From Bacteroidales bacterium (GTDB lineage Bacteria; Bacteroidota; Bacteroidia; Bacteroidales; P3): a DNA stretch of 64,000 nt. The notes under the pieces were generated by a model. The model ran no database searches. It saw only the letters and a program-made list of their open reading frames with translations, and was not told the origin of the DNA. Shown here in pieces: positions 1 through 6,308 of this stretch (the stretch's first letter is position 1; every line of letters begins with the position of its first letter). The position numbers and the translations under genes are program-made. The stretch is from positions 22,044 to 86,043 of the forward strand of contig JAFZTV010000012.1 of NCBI GenBank assembly GCA_017618625.1, read 5' to 3'.

Positions 1-147
1 CTTGCGTATTCTGAGGTTGTAATCCTCGATGCGTTTCAGGTACAGCACGTCCATCGTCACCAGCTGCGCGCGAGTCTCCTCCACACGCAGGATGCTCCAT
101 CCCATTATCAAAGTTCCCGGGTCGATTCCCAATATGATGCGCTCCAT
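1..147 (-). CDS. ruvC: RuvC Holliday junction endonuclease, N-terminal 49 residues (runs off window start)
   Basis: RuvC resolves Holliday junctions with RuvAB. The visible N-terminus, MERIILGIDPGTLIMGWSIL, carries the family's first catalytic Asp in the IDPG motif (D9) followed by the usual G-T-x-x-x-G-W/Y strand. The start at 147 is preceded by a good Bacteroidetes promoter reading leftwards. The rest of the gene lies outside the window. It is divergent from the cytidylate-kinase-like gene. Identification rests on the N-terminal motif only, but that motif is distinctive. Confidence 0.88.
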   Translation of the reverse strand, partial: MERIILGIDPGTLIMGWSILRVEETRAQLVTMDVLYLKRIEDYNLRIRK

Positions 148-166
148 GCGATTTTTTTAGAGTGTG

Positions 167-197
167 CAAAGTTACGAACAATGCCGCTAATTGCAAA
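167..197 (-). promoter_or_regulatory. Bacteroidetes-type promoter for ruvC
   Basis: On the minus strand a TTTG (194-197) is followed after 19 bp by TAACTTTG (167-174), matching the sigma-ABfr pattern TTTG-N19/21-TAnnTTTG. It lies about 20 bp upstream of the ruvC start. Confidence 0.7.
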
Positions 198-235
198 ATA
201 TTTTTGAAGAAAGCTCAGAAGTGCGATATATTCCG

Positions 236-243
236 TATCTTTG
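236..243 (+). promoter_or_regulatory. -7 box (TATCTTTG) for the cytidylate-kinase-like gene
   Basis: TATCTTTG matches the Bacteroidetes TAnnTTTG element. A start codon at 241 would lie inside this element, so the in-frame ATG at 271 is the better start. No convincing TTTG was found 19-21 bp upstream. Confidence 0.6.
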
Positions 244-270
244 CACGTCTTTTTCAAGCAAGTCTTTACC

Positions 271-897
271 ATGAACAAGATTATCATAACAATCAACAGG
301 CAGTGTGGCAGCGGCGGTGGCGAAATAGCCAAGCTGCTGGGCGAGAATCTGGGTTTGAAAGTCTATGACCGCGAGCTGCTCGAAAGTATCGCCAAGTCGT
401 TCGATATGACCATCGAGCATATGGAGCAGGTCAAGTCGCAGAGGGTCAACTGGTGGAGCGATTTCTGCCGCTTTTATCAGCAGTTCGGCGCTGCGGGGCA
501 TACGGTCAGTGCTAAGCCCGACGTGACGCCGCTGAGTCTCTACTATGCCGAGGCACGGGCTCTGCGCGAGCTGGCTGAGAAGGAAAGCTGCATCATCGTG
601 GAACGTGCGGGTTTCCATATCTTCCGCGACAATCCCGAGGCGCTGCACCTGTTCATCAGCGCCGACCGCGAATCACGTATCGCACGTGTCGCCGCACAGC
701 TTAACATCGACCTTGGCGAAGCAGAGAAGACGATGGACCGTATCGACAAGGGACGCGACAATTTCGTCAAGAACGTCACCGACTCGTCGCGCTACGACTT
801 GCGTAACTACGACTTTGTGTTCAACGTCACAGGTAGAGACGTCAACAGTGTGTCCGAGTTCCTGGCGAATAACATACGCCTCAAGATGAACCAATAG
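271..897 (+). CDS. Cytidylate kinase-like family protein (208 aa)
   Basis: A P-loop nucleoside-monophosphate-kinase-like protein. The N-terminal strand leads into a glycine-rich loop RQCGSGGGEIA (about residues 10-20), then YDRELLE near residue 32, as in the cytidylate-kinase-like family of Firmicutes and Bacteroidetes, which is distinct from Cmk. A C-terminal R-x-x-Y-D-L-R-N-Y-D-F segment is also typical of that family. The P-loop has Glu where a Lys or Arg is common. Substrate is unproven. The start was chosen because the promoter box covers the upstream alternative. The gene stands alone, divergent from ruvC. Confidence 0.85.
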   Translation: MNKIIITINRQCGSGGGEIAKLLGENLGLKVYDRELLESIAKSFDMTIEHMEQVKSQRVNWWSDFCRFYQQFGAAGHTVSAKPDVTPLSLYYAEARALRELAEKESCIIVERAGFHIFRDNPEALHLFISADRESRIARVAAQLNIDLGEAEKTMDRIDKGRDNFVKNVTDSSRYDLRNYDFVFNVTGRDVNSVSEFLANNIRLKMNQ

Positions 898-901
898 AAG
901 C

Positions 902-939
902 GCAAACGGCAGCTATCCTTATGGGCAGCTGCCGTTTGC
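902..939 (+). other. Perfect 13-bp inverted repeat after the cytidylate-kinase-like gene
   Basis: GCAAACGGCAGCT (902-914) pairs fully with AGCTGCCGTTTGC (927-939), with a 12-nt loop, 5 bp after the stop codon. No T-run follows, so it may stabilise the mRNA 3' end or pause transcription rather than terminate alone. Confidence 0.6.
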
Positions 940-1019
940 CGTTCATGATTGCATACCCGCAAAGACGGTTATTTACCTTCTGTTTTTTGCGATTTTTCAT
1001 GTGTTAAAATGCGAAAGTT

Positions 1020-1054
1020 AAGTGCTTGGTAATCTTGTGACTAAGCACTTTTTT
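1020..1054 (+). terminator. Rho-independent terminator
   Basis: AAGTGCTT (1020-1027) pairs with AAGCACTT (1043-1050) and runs into a T tract. It lies 120 bp downstream of the cytidylate-kinase-like gene on the same strand. Confidence 0.6.
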
Positions 1055-1106
1055 CGTTGCAGAAAACGGGTGAAAAACGAGGTATAAGGTATTGATATAT
1101 AGATTG

Positions 1107-1205
1107 TTGTATCTACAGTTTTTGCTCACCTTCTGCTCACCTTCTGGGTTGGGCCAACGTCGGGACATAATAACGCTGGTGGAAAGTCGTTATAACTATG
1201 ACCGA
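1107..1205 (+). repeat. Dispersed intergenic repeat, copy 1
   Basis: Contains two direct TGCTCACCTTCT-type units, then GGGTTGGGCCAACGTCGGGA and a partly conserved ATAATAACG...GTCGTTATAAC tail. A closely similar copy lies in inverted orientation at 58390-58500. Nothing in it looks coding. It precedes the DUF6266 gene. Confidence 0.7.
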
Positions 1206-1395
1206 GGTGAGAACAGGGAAGGAACGAGGCGGCAACGGGGCAGGAACTGGGTTGGAACGAGGGAGGGACGGGGCTGTGGATGGACAGGAACGGGGTGCTG
1301 GAGATGGCCGAACGAGGAGGTAATGGAGAAGGAACGGGGTGGAAAGGAGGAAGGAACGAGGAGGGAGGGAGAGGACGGGGTGAGCACAAACGGAT
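1205..1395 (+). repeat. G-rich degenerate minisatellite upstream of the DUF6266 gene
   Basis: About 190 bp of loosely repeated GGAACGGGG / GGAACGAGG units, spaced around 15 bp apart, with almost no pyrimidine on the plus strand. An open frame runs through it (1092-1397), but its translation is only Gly/Arg/Glu/Thr low complexity. I read it as a repeat tract, not a gene. Confidence 0.65.
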
Positions 1396-1413
1396 AACGA
1401 AAACGGAACAGAT

Positions 1414-2121
1414 ATGGCAAAGATTGGGAGTTCGCTGATACATCCGACGGGAGCGATTGGCGACATGGTTTTTTACAAACGGTTTGGCAGGACGTACTGC
1501 AAGCGTAGAACAAACGTGTTTAACGACCGGAGGTCGGAGGAGCAACTGCAACAACGTGCGCGTTTTAAGGCGATGCGACGGACGGCGTCGCTGATGGGCA
1601 CGATGCTGCAGCGGGGCTTGACGAAGTATGCGCATGAGCACGGGATGACGGAGGAGAATATGTTTATGCGGATGAACAATGAGTGTTTCAAGTGTGAGGG
1701 CGGAAGGGTGAAGATTGACTATACGGGGCTGAAGGTGGCGTATGGTCAGGTGGGAGAGGTGAAGGTGTCGGGGGTGAGGCATGAGGGGAACAGGGTGAAG
1801 GTGAGGTTCGGGATGTGGCAGCCGGAGGAGGTGGCAAGCAAGACGGATGTGGTGCACATATACGCGGTGGAGCCGAAAGAGGGGCTGTGTGAGCTGGTGG
1901 CGAGCGTGGAGAGGCGTGCCGGGGCGGTGGAGTTTGAGCTGCCGGTGCCGGAGGGGAAGGGGCGGTGGACGTACTACCTGTATGCGATGGCGGAGGCGGC
2001 GAGTACTGCGGGTCGGCCGACCTTGTCGGCGGACGAGAAACGCGCGGACAAGGGTCACAGGAACATTAACAGAAGGGTGTCGAGGAGCGAGTTTGTGGGG
2101 AGGGTGAGTGTGGTGGTTTAG
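1414..2121 (+). CDS. DUF6266 family protein (235 aa)
   Basis: The N-terminus MAKIGSSLIHPTGAIGDMVF, followed by a basic segment and a QQRARFKAMRRT helix, resembles the Bacteroidetes family DUF6266: a short GxxG(D/K)-V-x-Y/W strand motif and then a conserved alignment-like helix. There is no signal peptide. Function is unknown. Codon use is extremely G-rich on the coding strand (GTG, GGG, AGG, GAG), unlike most neighbours but like nrdJ. It is a lone gene downstream of a repeat element and a G-rich minisatellite, typical of an accessory locus. The family call is from memory of the N-terminal motif. Confidence 0.62.
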   Translation: MAKIGSSLIHPTGAIGDMVFYKRFGRTYCKRRTNVFNDRRSEEQLQQRARFKAMRRTASLMGTMLQRGLTKYAHEHGMTEENMFMRMNNECFKCEGGRVKIDYTGLKVAYGQVGEVKVSGVRHEGNRVKVRFGMWQPEEVASKTDVVHIYAVEPKEGLCELVASVERRAGAVEFELPVPEGKGRWTYYLYAMAEAASTAGRPTLSADEKRADKGHRNINRRVSRSEFVGRVSVVV

Positions 2122-2137
2122 GATGGGGTTGAAGGTA

Positions 2138-2170
2138 AAAAAAGCCCGGACCTTTGGGGTTCGGGCTTTT
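2138..2170 (-). terminator. Terminator, duplicated with the hsp20 locus
   Basis: On the minus strand AAAAGCCCGAACCCC...GGTCCGGGCTTTTTTT forms a stem with a T-run, downstream of the DUF4369-like gene. The same terminator occurs at 13148-13180 after hsp20. Confidence 0.8.
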
Positions 2171-2255
2171 CTGTTTTGTCGCTTGCTGTTTTAGCTTCGG
2201 AAGAAGGGTTTATTGGATGTCTATCTTCTGAGCGAGGGCTTTCTTCTCGTCTTCG
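2138..2255 (-). repeat. 118-bp duplication of the hsp20 3' end and terminator (copy at 13148-13265)
   Basis: Aligned by eye at a constant offset of 11010 with only four mismatches (2193, 2205, 2231, 2234). The copy covers the terminator, the 3' UTR and the last codons, and ends abruptly at 2255/13265. Here it supplies the C-terminus EDEKKALAQKIDIQ of the neighbouring secreted-protein gene. Confidence 0.9.
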
Positions 2256-2605
2256 CTCATGAAGCGGTACAGCTGCTTGTTGATGGCGCTGCCTGTGACG
2301 GTGAAGTCGTCGTAGTCGATGGCCAGTTCCATATTCGGCTCCACCACCACAGGCAGGCCGATGCCGTGAGAGTTGGTGATCCATCCGATGAAAGTTGTGT
2401 CGGTATGGCCGGAGAGACTAATCGCCCAGTCGCTCACTTTGGCGGAGTCGATAACCGCCCACGCCTGTTTGTTGAAAAACTTAAACACCGTTTCCTCCTC
2501 AATGTCCAGCGGCAGGTTCTCCACCGAGATGGAGAAGTTCTTTTCTTGTGCCGCCGCAACACCGCAGGCGGCCAACAAGACGGCTATTAGAAGTGATTTG
2601 TTCAT
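2210..2605 (-). CDS. Truncated DUF4369-like secreted protein carrying an Hsp20-derived C-terminus (131 aa)
   Basis: Start set at 2605 (MNKSLLIAVLLAACGVAAAQ), which gives a clean signal peptide; ATG 2620 is an alternative. The mature part has the pattern of the DUF4369 N-terminal domain seen before AhpC/TSA domains in Bacteroidetes: ISVENLPLDIE, then a VIDSAKVSDWAISLSGHTD strand and VVVEPNMELAIDYDDFTVTGSAINKQL. The family's downstream part is missing. The frame ends in DEKKALAQKIDIQ, identical to the end of the small heat-shock protein at 13220, because the 3' end was copied from there. I infer a truncated gene; whether the product is functional is unclear. Confidence 0.7.
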   Translation of the reverse strand: MNKSLLIAVLLAACGVAAAQEKNFSISVENLPLDIEEETVFKFFNKQAWAVIDSAKVSDWAISLSGHTDTTFIGWITNSHGIGLPVVVEPNMELAIDYDDFTVTGSAINKQLYRFMSEDEKKALAQKIDIQ

Positions 2606-2612
2606 AGCGAGA

Positions 2613-3053
2613 TTATTCACATTTGCTATGCTGTGTTTCTTGTGATTTGGAGCTGCCTATTGCCAGCACGGTGTAGGCCTCGCCGTGCATGTCGCTTTTG
2701 GTTTGGATGGTGCCGCTGTACGAGGCGGTGTCGCCCGAAGAGTGGGTTACGCCAAGGATTGGATCTTCTGCCCAAATGACACTCTCGTTGTGTTCGAGTA
2801 TATAATTATTATTGTCCACAGTAAGTGCCCAAACCAATCCTGGCACCACCGGTTCGGTCTCGGCGGGGTTGTTCACATGACACAGTGTGCCCGAGTAGGT
2901 GTTGGCTTGTGTCGTTGTTTGTGTTGTGTCCTGCGGGGTGTCGGTAGGGGTGTCCTCGTCTTCGCACGACACCATCATCATGCCCATCAGAGCTACAGCC
3001 ATAAAGAGCAGCCGGACACTCAGCTTCTTTGATTGAATTGTTGCCTTTTTCAT
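2613..3053 (-). CDS. Hypothetical lipoprotein (146 aa)
   Basis: A basic N-terminus and hydrophobic stretch end in a lipobox, MMMVSC (Cys about residue 30), followed by acidic residues EDED and a Thr/Asp/Gln-rich linker, as in surface-exposed Bacteroidetes lipoproteins. The roughly 95-residue remainder (YSGTLCHVNNPAETEPVVPG... SYSGTIQTKSDMHGEAYTVLAIG) has two similar YSGT segments and no family I recognise. It lies just upstream of the DUF4369-like gene on the same strand with an 8-bp gap, so they may be co-transcribed. Confidence 0.7.
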   Translation of the reverse strand: MKKATIQSKKLSVRLLFMAVALMGMMMVSCEDEDTPTDTPQDTTQTTTQANTYSGTLCHVNNPAETEPVVPGLVWALTVDNNNYILEHNESVIWAEDPILGVTHSSGDTASYSGTIQTKSDMHGEAYTVLAIGSSKSQETQHSKCE

Positions 3054-3106
3054 AGTCTTATTGTTTTATGGGTTATACGATATATTATTTGCAAAGTGAA
3101 CGATGG

Positions 3107-3346
3107 TTACTTCTTCTTCTGGTGTTTCATCCGTACTTCCATAGTGAAAGCCCAGGCGAAGCCGAACCAGAGGTAGAGGAAGATGAATACGAGGGGTTGG
3201 AGCTTGTAGGGCTGGTGGTGGATCAGCATCGTCACCAGCGGGATGACGAAATACATGAAAAGACCCCAGTAGGTCGAGTCGATGTAATAGCTTGCGATGC
3301 GGTGTTTGATGCGCCATTGGCGGTAGTTTTCAAGTGTTTTGCTCAT
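3107..3346 (-). CDS. Small two-helix membrane protein (79 aa)
   Basis: MSKTLENYRQWRIKHRIASY begins a short basic cytoplasmic segment, then two hydrophobic helices (about residues 28-42 and 50-67) joined by a short HHQPYK loop, and a basic tail RMKHQKKK, so both ends are predicted cytoplasmic. It resembles small 2TM-domain proteins often found near regulators in Bacteroidetes, but I cannot place it firmly. A TATCTTTG promoter box lies 128 bp upstream. Function unknown. Confidence 0.65.
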   Translation of the reverse strand: MSKTLENYRQWRIKHRIASYYIDSTYWGLFMYFVIPLVTMLIHHQPYKLQPLVFIFLYLWFGFAWAFTMEVRMKHQKKK

Positions 3347-3777
3347 GGTTTGTGTTGTTAGATAAGGATAAATGTCGATTTTTGTACTGGGAGTTAGGTG
3401 GGCGTTGGTAGGGCGTTGGGTGGTCGATAAGTTTTAGCCGTTTTCGAGTGGTCGGTGGTCGTGATTTCGGGTGCAAAGATACGGTGGCGGGATTGCGGTT
3501 TACGAATGATTTGGAATATTTTTTTTGACAGAATGTGGAAGGTGTTGGTTTGGCGGAGGTTGTGGATGTTGGATTTTCGAGGCGTTACAGTTGTTACAGT
3601 GTTACAGTTGAAAATGGATGTTTTGATAGGTTTGATGTTGATAGGTCGATATGTTTTATGGCTGAATGCCAAATCGGTCATTTTGGTCATTTGTCATTTT
3701 GTCAAAATCGGTTTTCGATGTGTCATTAAGTGTCATTAGTCAATAAGTCAATAAGGAATTGTGGAAATTGGTTTGTT
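3347..3777. other. Gene-free stretch with short phrase repeats
   Basis: No supported gene; the open frame at 3455-3739 (+) lacks a sensible start or composition. It holds a minus-strand promoter box (3474-3481), a GTTACAG triplet repeat near 3590-3610, TTGATAGG/TTGATATG phrases near 3625-3656, and GTCATTTTG phrases near 3676-3711 and 3720-3755. Confidence 0.6.
3474..3481 (-). promoter_or_regulatory. -7 box (TATCTTTG) for the 2TM protein gene
   Basis: Reverse complement reads TATCTTTGCAC, an exact TAnnTTTG match upstream of the gene starting at 3346. The upstream TTTG partner is not obvious. Confidence 0.5.
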
Positions 3778-4401
3778 TTATTTGGATGACTTGTTGTGAT
3801 TTTTATTTGAACCTTTTTGGATGTTGTCATATAATTCTTTGGCTTCGGGGTCCACATCTTTGAAGGTCTCGTAGATTTTTTTGTATGTCACGGCAGAGTT
3901 TTCCTCTTGGGTGCGGGTGTCGAAGGTATAGAGTGTGCTGTCGTTGTAGCTGAAGGTCATCAGGTAGTCGTCTGGAGAGGGATGGCGTCCTTTCTCATGA
4001 ATAAGGTTGAATGGGTCATTTCTTGACGCCCTGAAAAATTTTACGGAGGGCAAGGTGCGGAAGTCAGGTGGAATCGGCAAGTTGTTTGCCCGATAGATGC
4101 TGTCAAGAATCATACAGCGCTGTTCGGGTGTGTCGATGTGGAAGTCATTTAGCAGTTGGCTAAAGCCGATGGAGTCCCTCGCGACGAGCACGGTTACGTT
4201 GAGCCTCAATGTGTCGTTGATTCGGTAGCCTTTGATGAAGGAGGCGTCGATGTGCTCGTTGTCTTCGTAGTGTTTGTATAGGACGCCTACGTCGCGTGGC
4301 GGGAAGATGTCGTACCAGTAGCGCACGACAAGCACGGTGGCGACCTCCATCACGAGTATGAGTGCCACGACTGTCCAGAATGTACGTACTTTCTTTTTCA
4401 T
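3778..4401 (-). CDS. Membrane-anchored hypothetical protein, third gene of the sigma operon (207 aa)
   Basis: Start at 4401 (MKKKVRTFW), whose ATG overlaps the stop of the preceding gene (ATGA, 4398-4401). One N-terminal membrane helix (about residues 8-28, VVALILVMEVATVLVVRYWY) is followed by roughly 175 mainly polar residues predicted outside the cytoplasm and a Lys/Asn/Ser-rich tail. No family recognised. The tight overlap with a sigma-factor gene and a small one-helix protein suggests it senses or buffers an envelope signal for that sigma factor, but this is inference from context. Confidence 0.7.
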   Translation of the reverse strand: MKKKVRTFWTVVALILVMEVATVLVVRYWYDIFPPRDVGVLYKHYEDNEHIDASFIKGYRINDTLRLNVTVLVARDSIGFSQLLNDFHIDTPEQRCMILDSIYRANNLPIPPDFRTLPSVKFFRASRNDPFNLIHEKGRHPSPDDYLMTFSYNDSTLYTFDTRTQEENSAVTYKKIYETFKDVDPEAKELYDNIQKGSNKNHNKSSK

Positions 4402-4709
4402 TTTGTGCAAAACATTTTGTTGATTGATGTTACTGCTGCGAATGCCGTTGTGTGACCAGATGGGCTTATGGCGCAAATGTAGTCATCGTGGGTCGGGATT
4501 GCTGTAGCTGCTGTTACAGGCACGATGGCCAGCAGACATAGTGCGACGGTCGTCATTGCTGCCATACGACGGCGGCGGTAACGACGACAGCGGTCGGCGA
4601 GACCTATGTTGTTGACGGTAAGTAGCGCCTGCACCAGCTCGCGTTCGGAGGCGGATGGCCGCTGACTGCTGACTGCCAACTGCTGATTACTTTTATCTTT
4701 CTGTTTCAT
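4398..4709 (-). CDS. Small one-helix membrane protein, candidate anti-sigma partner (103 aa)
   Basis: Starts within the stop of the sigma gene (ATGA at 4706-4709) and overlaps the next gene by 4 bp, so the three are translationally coupled. About 48 cytoplasmic residues, including an ERELVQALLTVNNIGLADRCRR helix and an RRYRRRR patch, precede one hydrophobic helix (about 50-68) and a short external tail with two Cys. This arrangement fits a minimal anti-sigma factor, but no ZAS or FecR motif is visible. The N-terminal QQLAVSSQRPSAS is encoded by a CAGTCAGCAGTC-type phrase repeat. Confidence 0.65.
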   Translation of the reverse strand: MKQKDKSNQQLAVSSQRPSASERELVQALLTVNNIGLADRCRRYRRRRMAAMTTVALCLLAIVPVTAATAIPTHDDYICAISPSGHTTAFAAVTSINKMFCTK

Positions 4710-5224
4710 ATTTCGTCGTTGTTTAGTCGGTTTACTATTACTGTGGCGTTTTTGAGTCGGATATGGCCGTGACCGGCCAGTTTTCGGAGGCGTTTGAGTA
4801 TGCGGTGTCGGGTGGAGATGACGGAGTCGCGTTTCACGTCGAGTGTTGTGGCGATGTCGTCGTCGCTGTAGCCGTCGGCCATAAGTTGGAAGTATATGCG
4901 CTCGCGCTTGGAGAGGAGTGAGGCGAGCTTTTCGATGCTTTCGCGTAGCCGTTCGTTTGACTCCTCGTCGGACAGCGGCTCATCCGGATGCTCTTCTATC
5001 GGCAGCGCGTCGTGTAAGCTTGCGTTCCGCCTATGACGGCTCCACGTGTCGCGGCAGCGCCACCACACGAAATTCCTGCGCTGCATGGCGGTGGCATTCT
5101 CACGCAGTGTGTCGTAATGAGTGAGGATGTTGAAATAGGCTTCGCTCACCAGCTCGCGGCAGAGTGTCTCATCGCCCTTTACACGGACGATGAAGAAACG
5201 CTCTATATAGTCGCGGTGGGACAT
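4706..5224 (-). CDS. ECF-like RNA polymerase sigma factor (about 172 aa)
   Basis: A sigma-70 family protein of ECF size. Region 2-like sequence (VKGDETLCRELVSEAYFNILTHY) is followed by an acidic linker and a region 4 helix-turn-helix (LASLLSKRERIYFQLMADGYSDDDIATTLDVKRDSVISTRHRILKRLRKLAG). The start is uncertain: ATG 5224 is used here, GTG 5239 is possible, and the frame stays open to an ATG at 5371. That longer version would encode 5280-5325, a TTGATATG-type repeat (HQTYQHINIKH), which argues against it. First gene of a three-gene overlapping operon with two membrane proteins. Confidence 0.75.
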   Translation of the reverse strand: MSHRDYIERFFIVRVKGDETLCRELVSEAYFNILTHYDTLRENATAMQRRNFVWWRCRDTWSRHRRNASLHDALPIEEHPDEPLSDEESNERLRESIEKLASLLSKRERIYFQLMADGYSDDDIATTLDVKRDSVISTRHRILKRLRKLAGHGHIRLKNATVIVNRLNNDEI

Positions 5225-5279
5225 GATGAGCTTCACGATGTCGTCACGCTTGGCGTCGGGGGAGATTATGGAGGAGGAA

Positions 5280-5325
5280 TGTTTGATGTTGATATGTTGA
5301 TATGTTTGATGTTTATGGGTTGAAG
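5280..5325. repeat. TTGATATG-type phrase repeat
   Basis: Three or four TTGATATG/TTTGATG units just upstream of the sigma-factor gene. Related tracts occur at 3625-3656, 7256-7288, 9244-9312, 11837-11870 and 13674-13757. Confidence 0.7.
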
Positions 5326-5385
5326 TTGGTGGCGAATTGAGGAAGAAGTGCCGGATTCGGAAATCCGGCACAACGGGTGCTCAAC

Positions 5386-6288
5386 TTAGTTTAGGTATTC
5401 GTATTCGTAGCTTGTTGTGCCGCTATCAGATGCGATTTTCACTATGCAGGATGTTGGATAATCGCCCTTGTAGGTGTAGGTATAGGTGACACTCTCAGTA
5501 GTGTTGCGATTGATGTCTTGATATTTACTGGCAAGGATGTTGTTTTTGTCAAACACTTTAAACGTTGAACCTAGAAGATAGTAATCCTCGTTAAGGTCAT
5601 TGAGCCACGAGACGCCCAATCCACAGAAAGGATTGCGCTTATTGTCGTAGGTAAACTCATTTGTCTTAATGTATCCATCATAATCCCACACCATCTTTGA
5701 TATGTTGTTCCCATCCCAAGTTATAGAGACTTTGAAGATTAACTCACCCGATTTGCTGTTTGCTTTGAGTTGCAGGCAGGCTTCGTTCTGCTGCAGGTCT
5801 AACGGCATAAGCATGTCGAGCATCAGATTGTTATCGAAAGAGCCTTTCGAGCCATCGGGAAGATTCAGGTAGATGAAATCGATGGCTGTTATTTTGCCGT
5901 CGGTTTGAGTGAACTTTGCTGTACTTCTAAGGATTCCTCCAACATAGTAATCGGCTTGTTGAAGATATTTGCCGTCGTAGGTAAAATCCGTTTTACAGTA
6001 GTGGTCATTGAGGAAATCTTTATAGATAATACTCGCTAAGCGTTTGCCATCATAAGAATAAGTATATAAATAAGTCGTATCGGGAGGGCAGTATAATATT
6101 GCTCTTGATACAAGCTTGTTGCCTTCCCACTTCCACAGTTCTCTATAAGAGCCTTGCATCGAAAGACCTTCTCCTGAGTAAACTATCTTGCTGATTTTCT
6201 TTTTGGGGTTGTAAACGCCGTCTTTTTGGCAGGATGAGGCGGCGAGGAGCAGCAGGGCTGCTGTTGCGATTAGAAGGGTTCTTTTCAT
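5386..6288 (-). CDS. Lipoprotein with YD-like repeats (DUF4595-like), paralogue A (300 aa)
   Basis: Start at 6288 (MKRTLLIATAALLLLAASSC) gives a lipoprotein signal with lipobox Cys20, then QKDGVYNPKKKISKI, which is shared with the next gene. The body alternates short strands such as YTYSYDGKRLASI, FTYDGKYLQQADYY and ITWDGNNISKMVWDYDG, like DUF4595 or RHS-style YD repeats, and ends TSYEYEYLN. It is the downstream member of a tandem pair with the gene at 6309-7241, 20 bp apart. Likely outer-membrane-anchored; role unknown. Confidence 0.72.
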   Translation of the reverse strand: MKRTLLIATAALLLLAASSCQKDGVYNPKKKISKIVYSGEGLSMQGSYRELWKWEGNKLVSRAILYCPPDTTYLYTYSYDGKRLASIIYKDFLNDHYCKTDFTYDGKYLQQADYYVGGILRSTAKFTQTDGKITAIDFIYLNLPDGSKGSFDNNLMLDMLMPLDLQQNEACLQLKANSKSGELIFKVSITWDGNNISKMVWDYDGYIKTNEFTYDNKRNPFCGLGVSWLNDLNEDYYLLGSTFKVFDKNNILASKYQDINRNTTESVTYTYTYKGDYPTSCIVKIASDSGTTSYEYEYLN

Positions 6289-6308
6289 AATTATGGGGAT
6301 GTTTTGAC

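Noticed and set aside
1092..1397. 101-aa open frame over repeat element and G-rich tract
   Set aside because: Low-complexity Gly/Arg/Glu composition, overlaps a dispersed repeat, and no family likeness.
3455..3739. 94-aa + frame in the gap after the 2TM gene
   Set aside because: Runs across a minus-strand promoter and phrase repeats; no sensible start or family.
4706..5371. Longer start for the sigma factor at 5371
   Set aside because: The extra residues would be encoded by a TTGATATG repeat; not certain, but the shorter form fits the family better.
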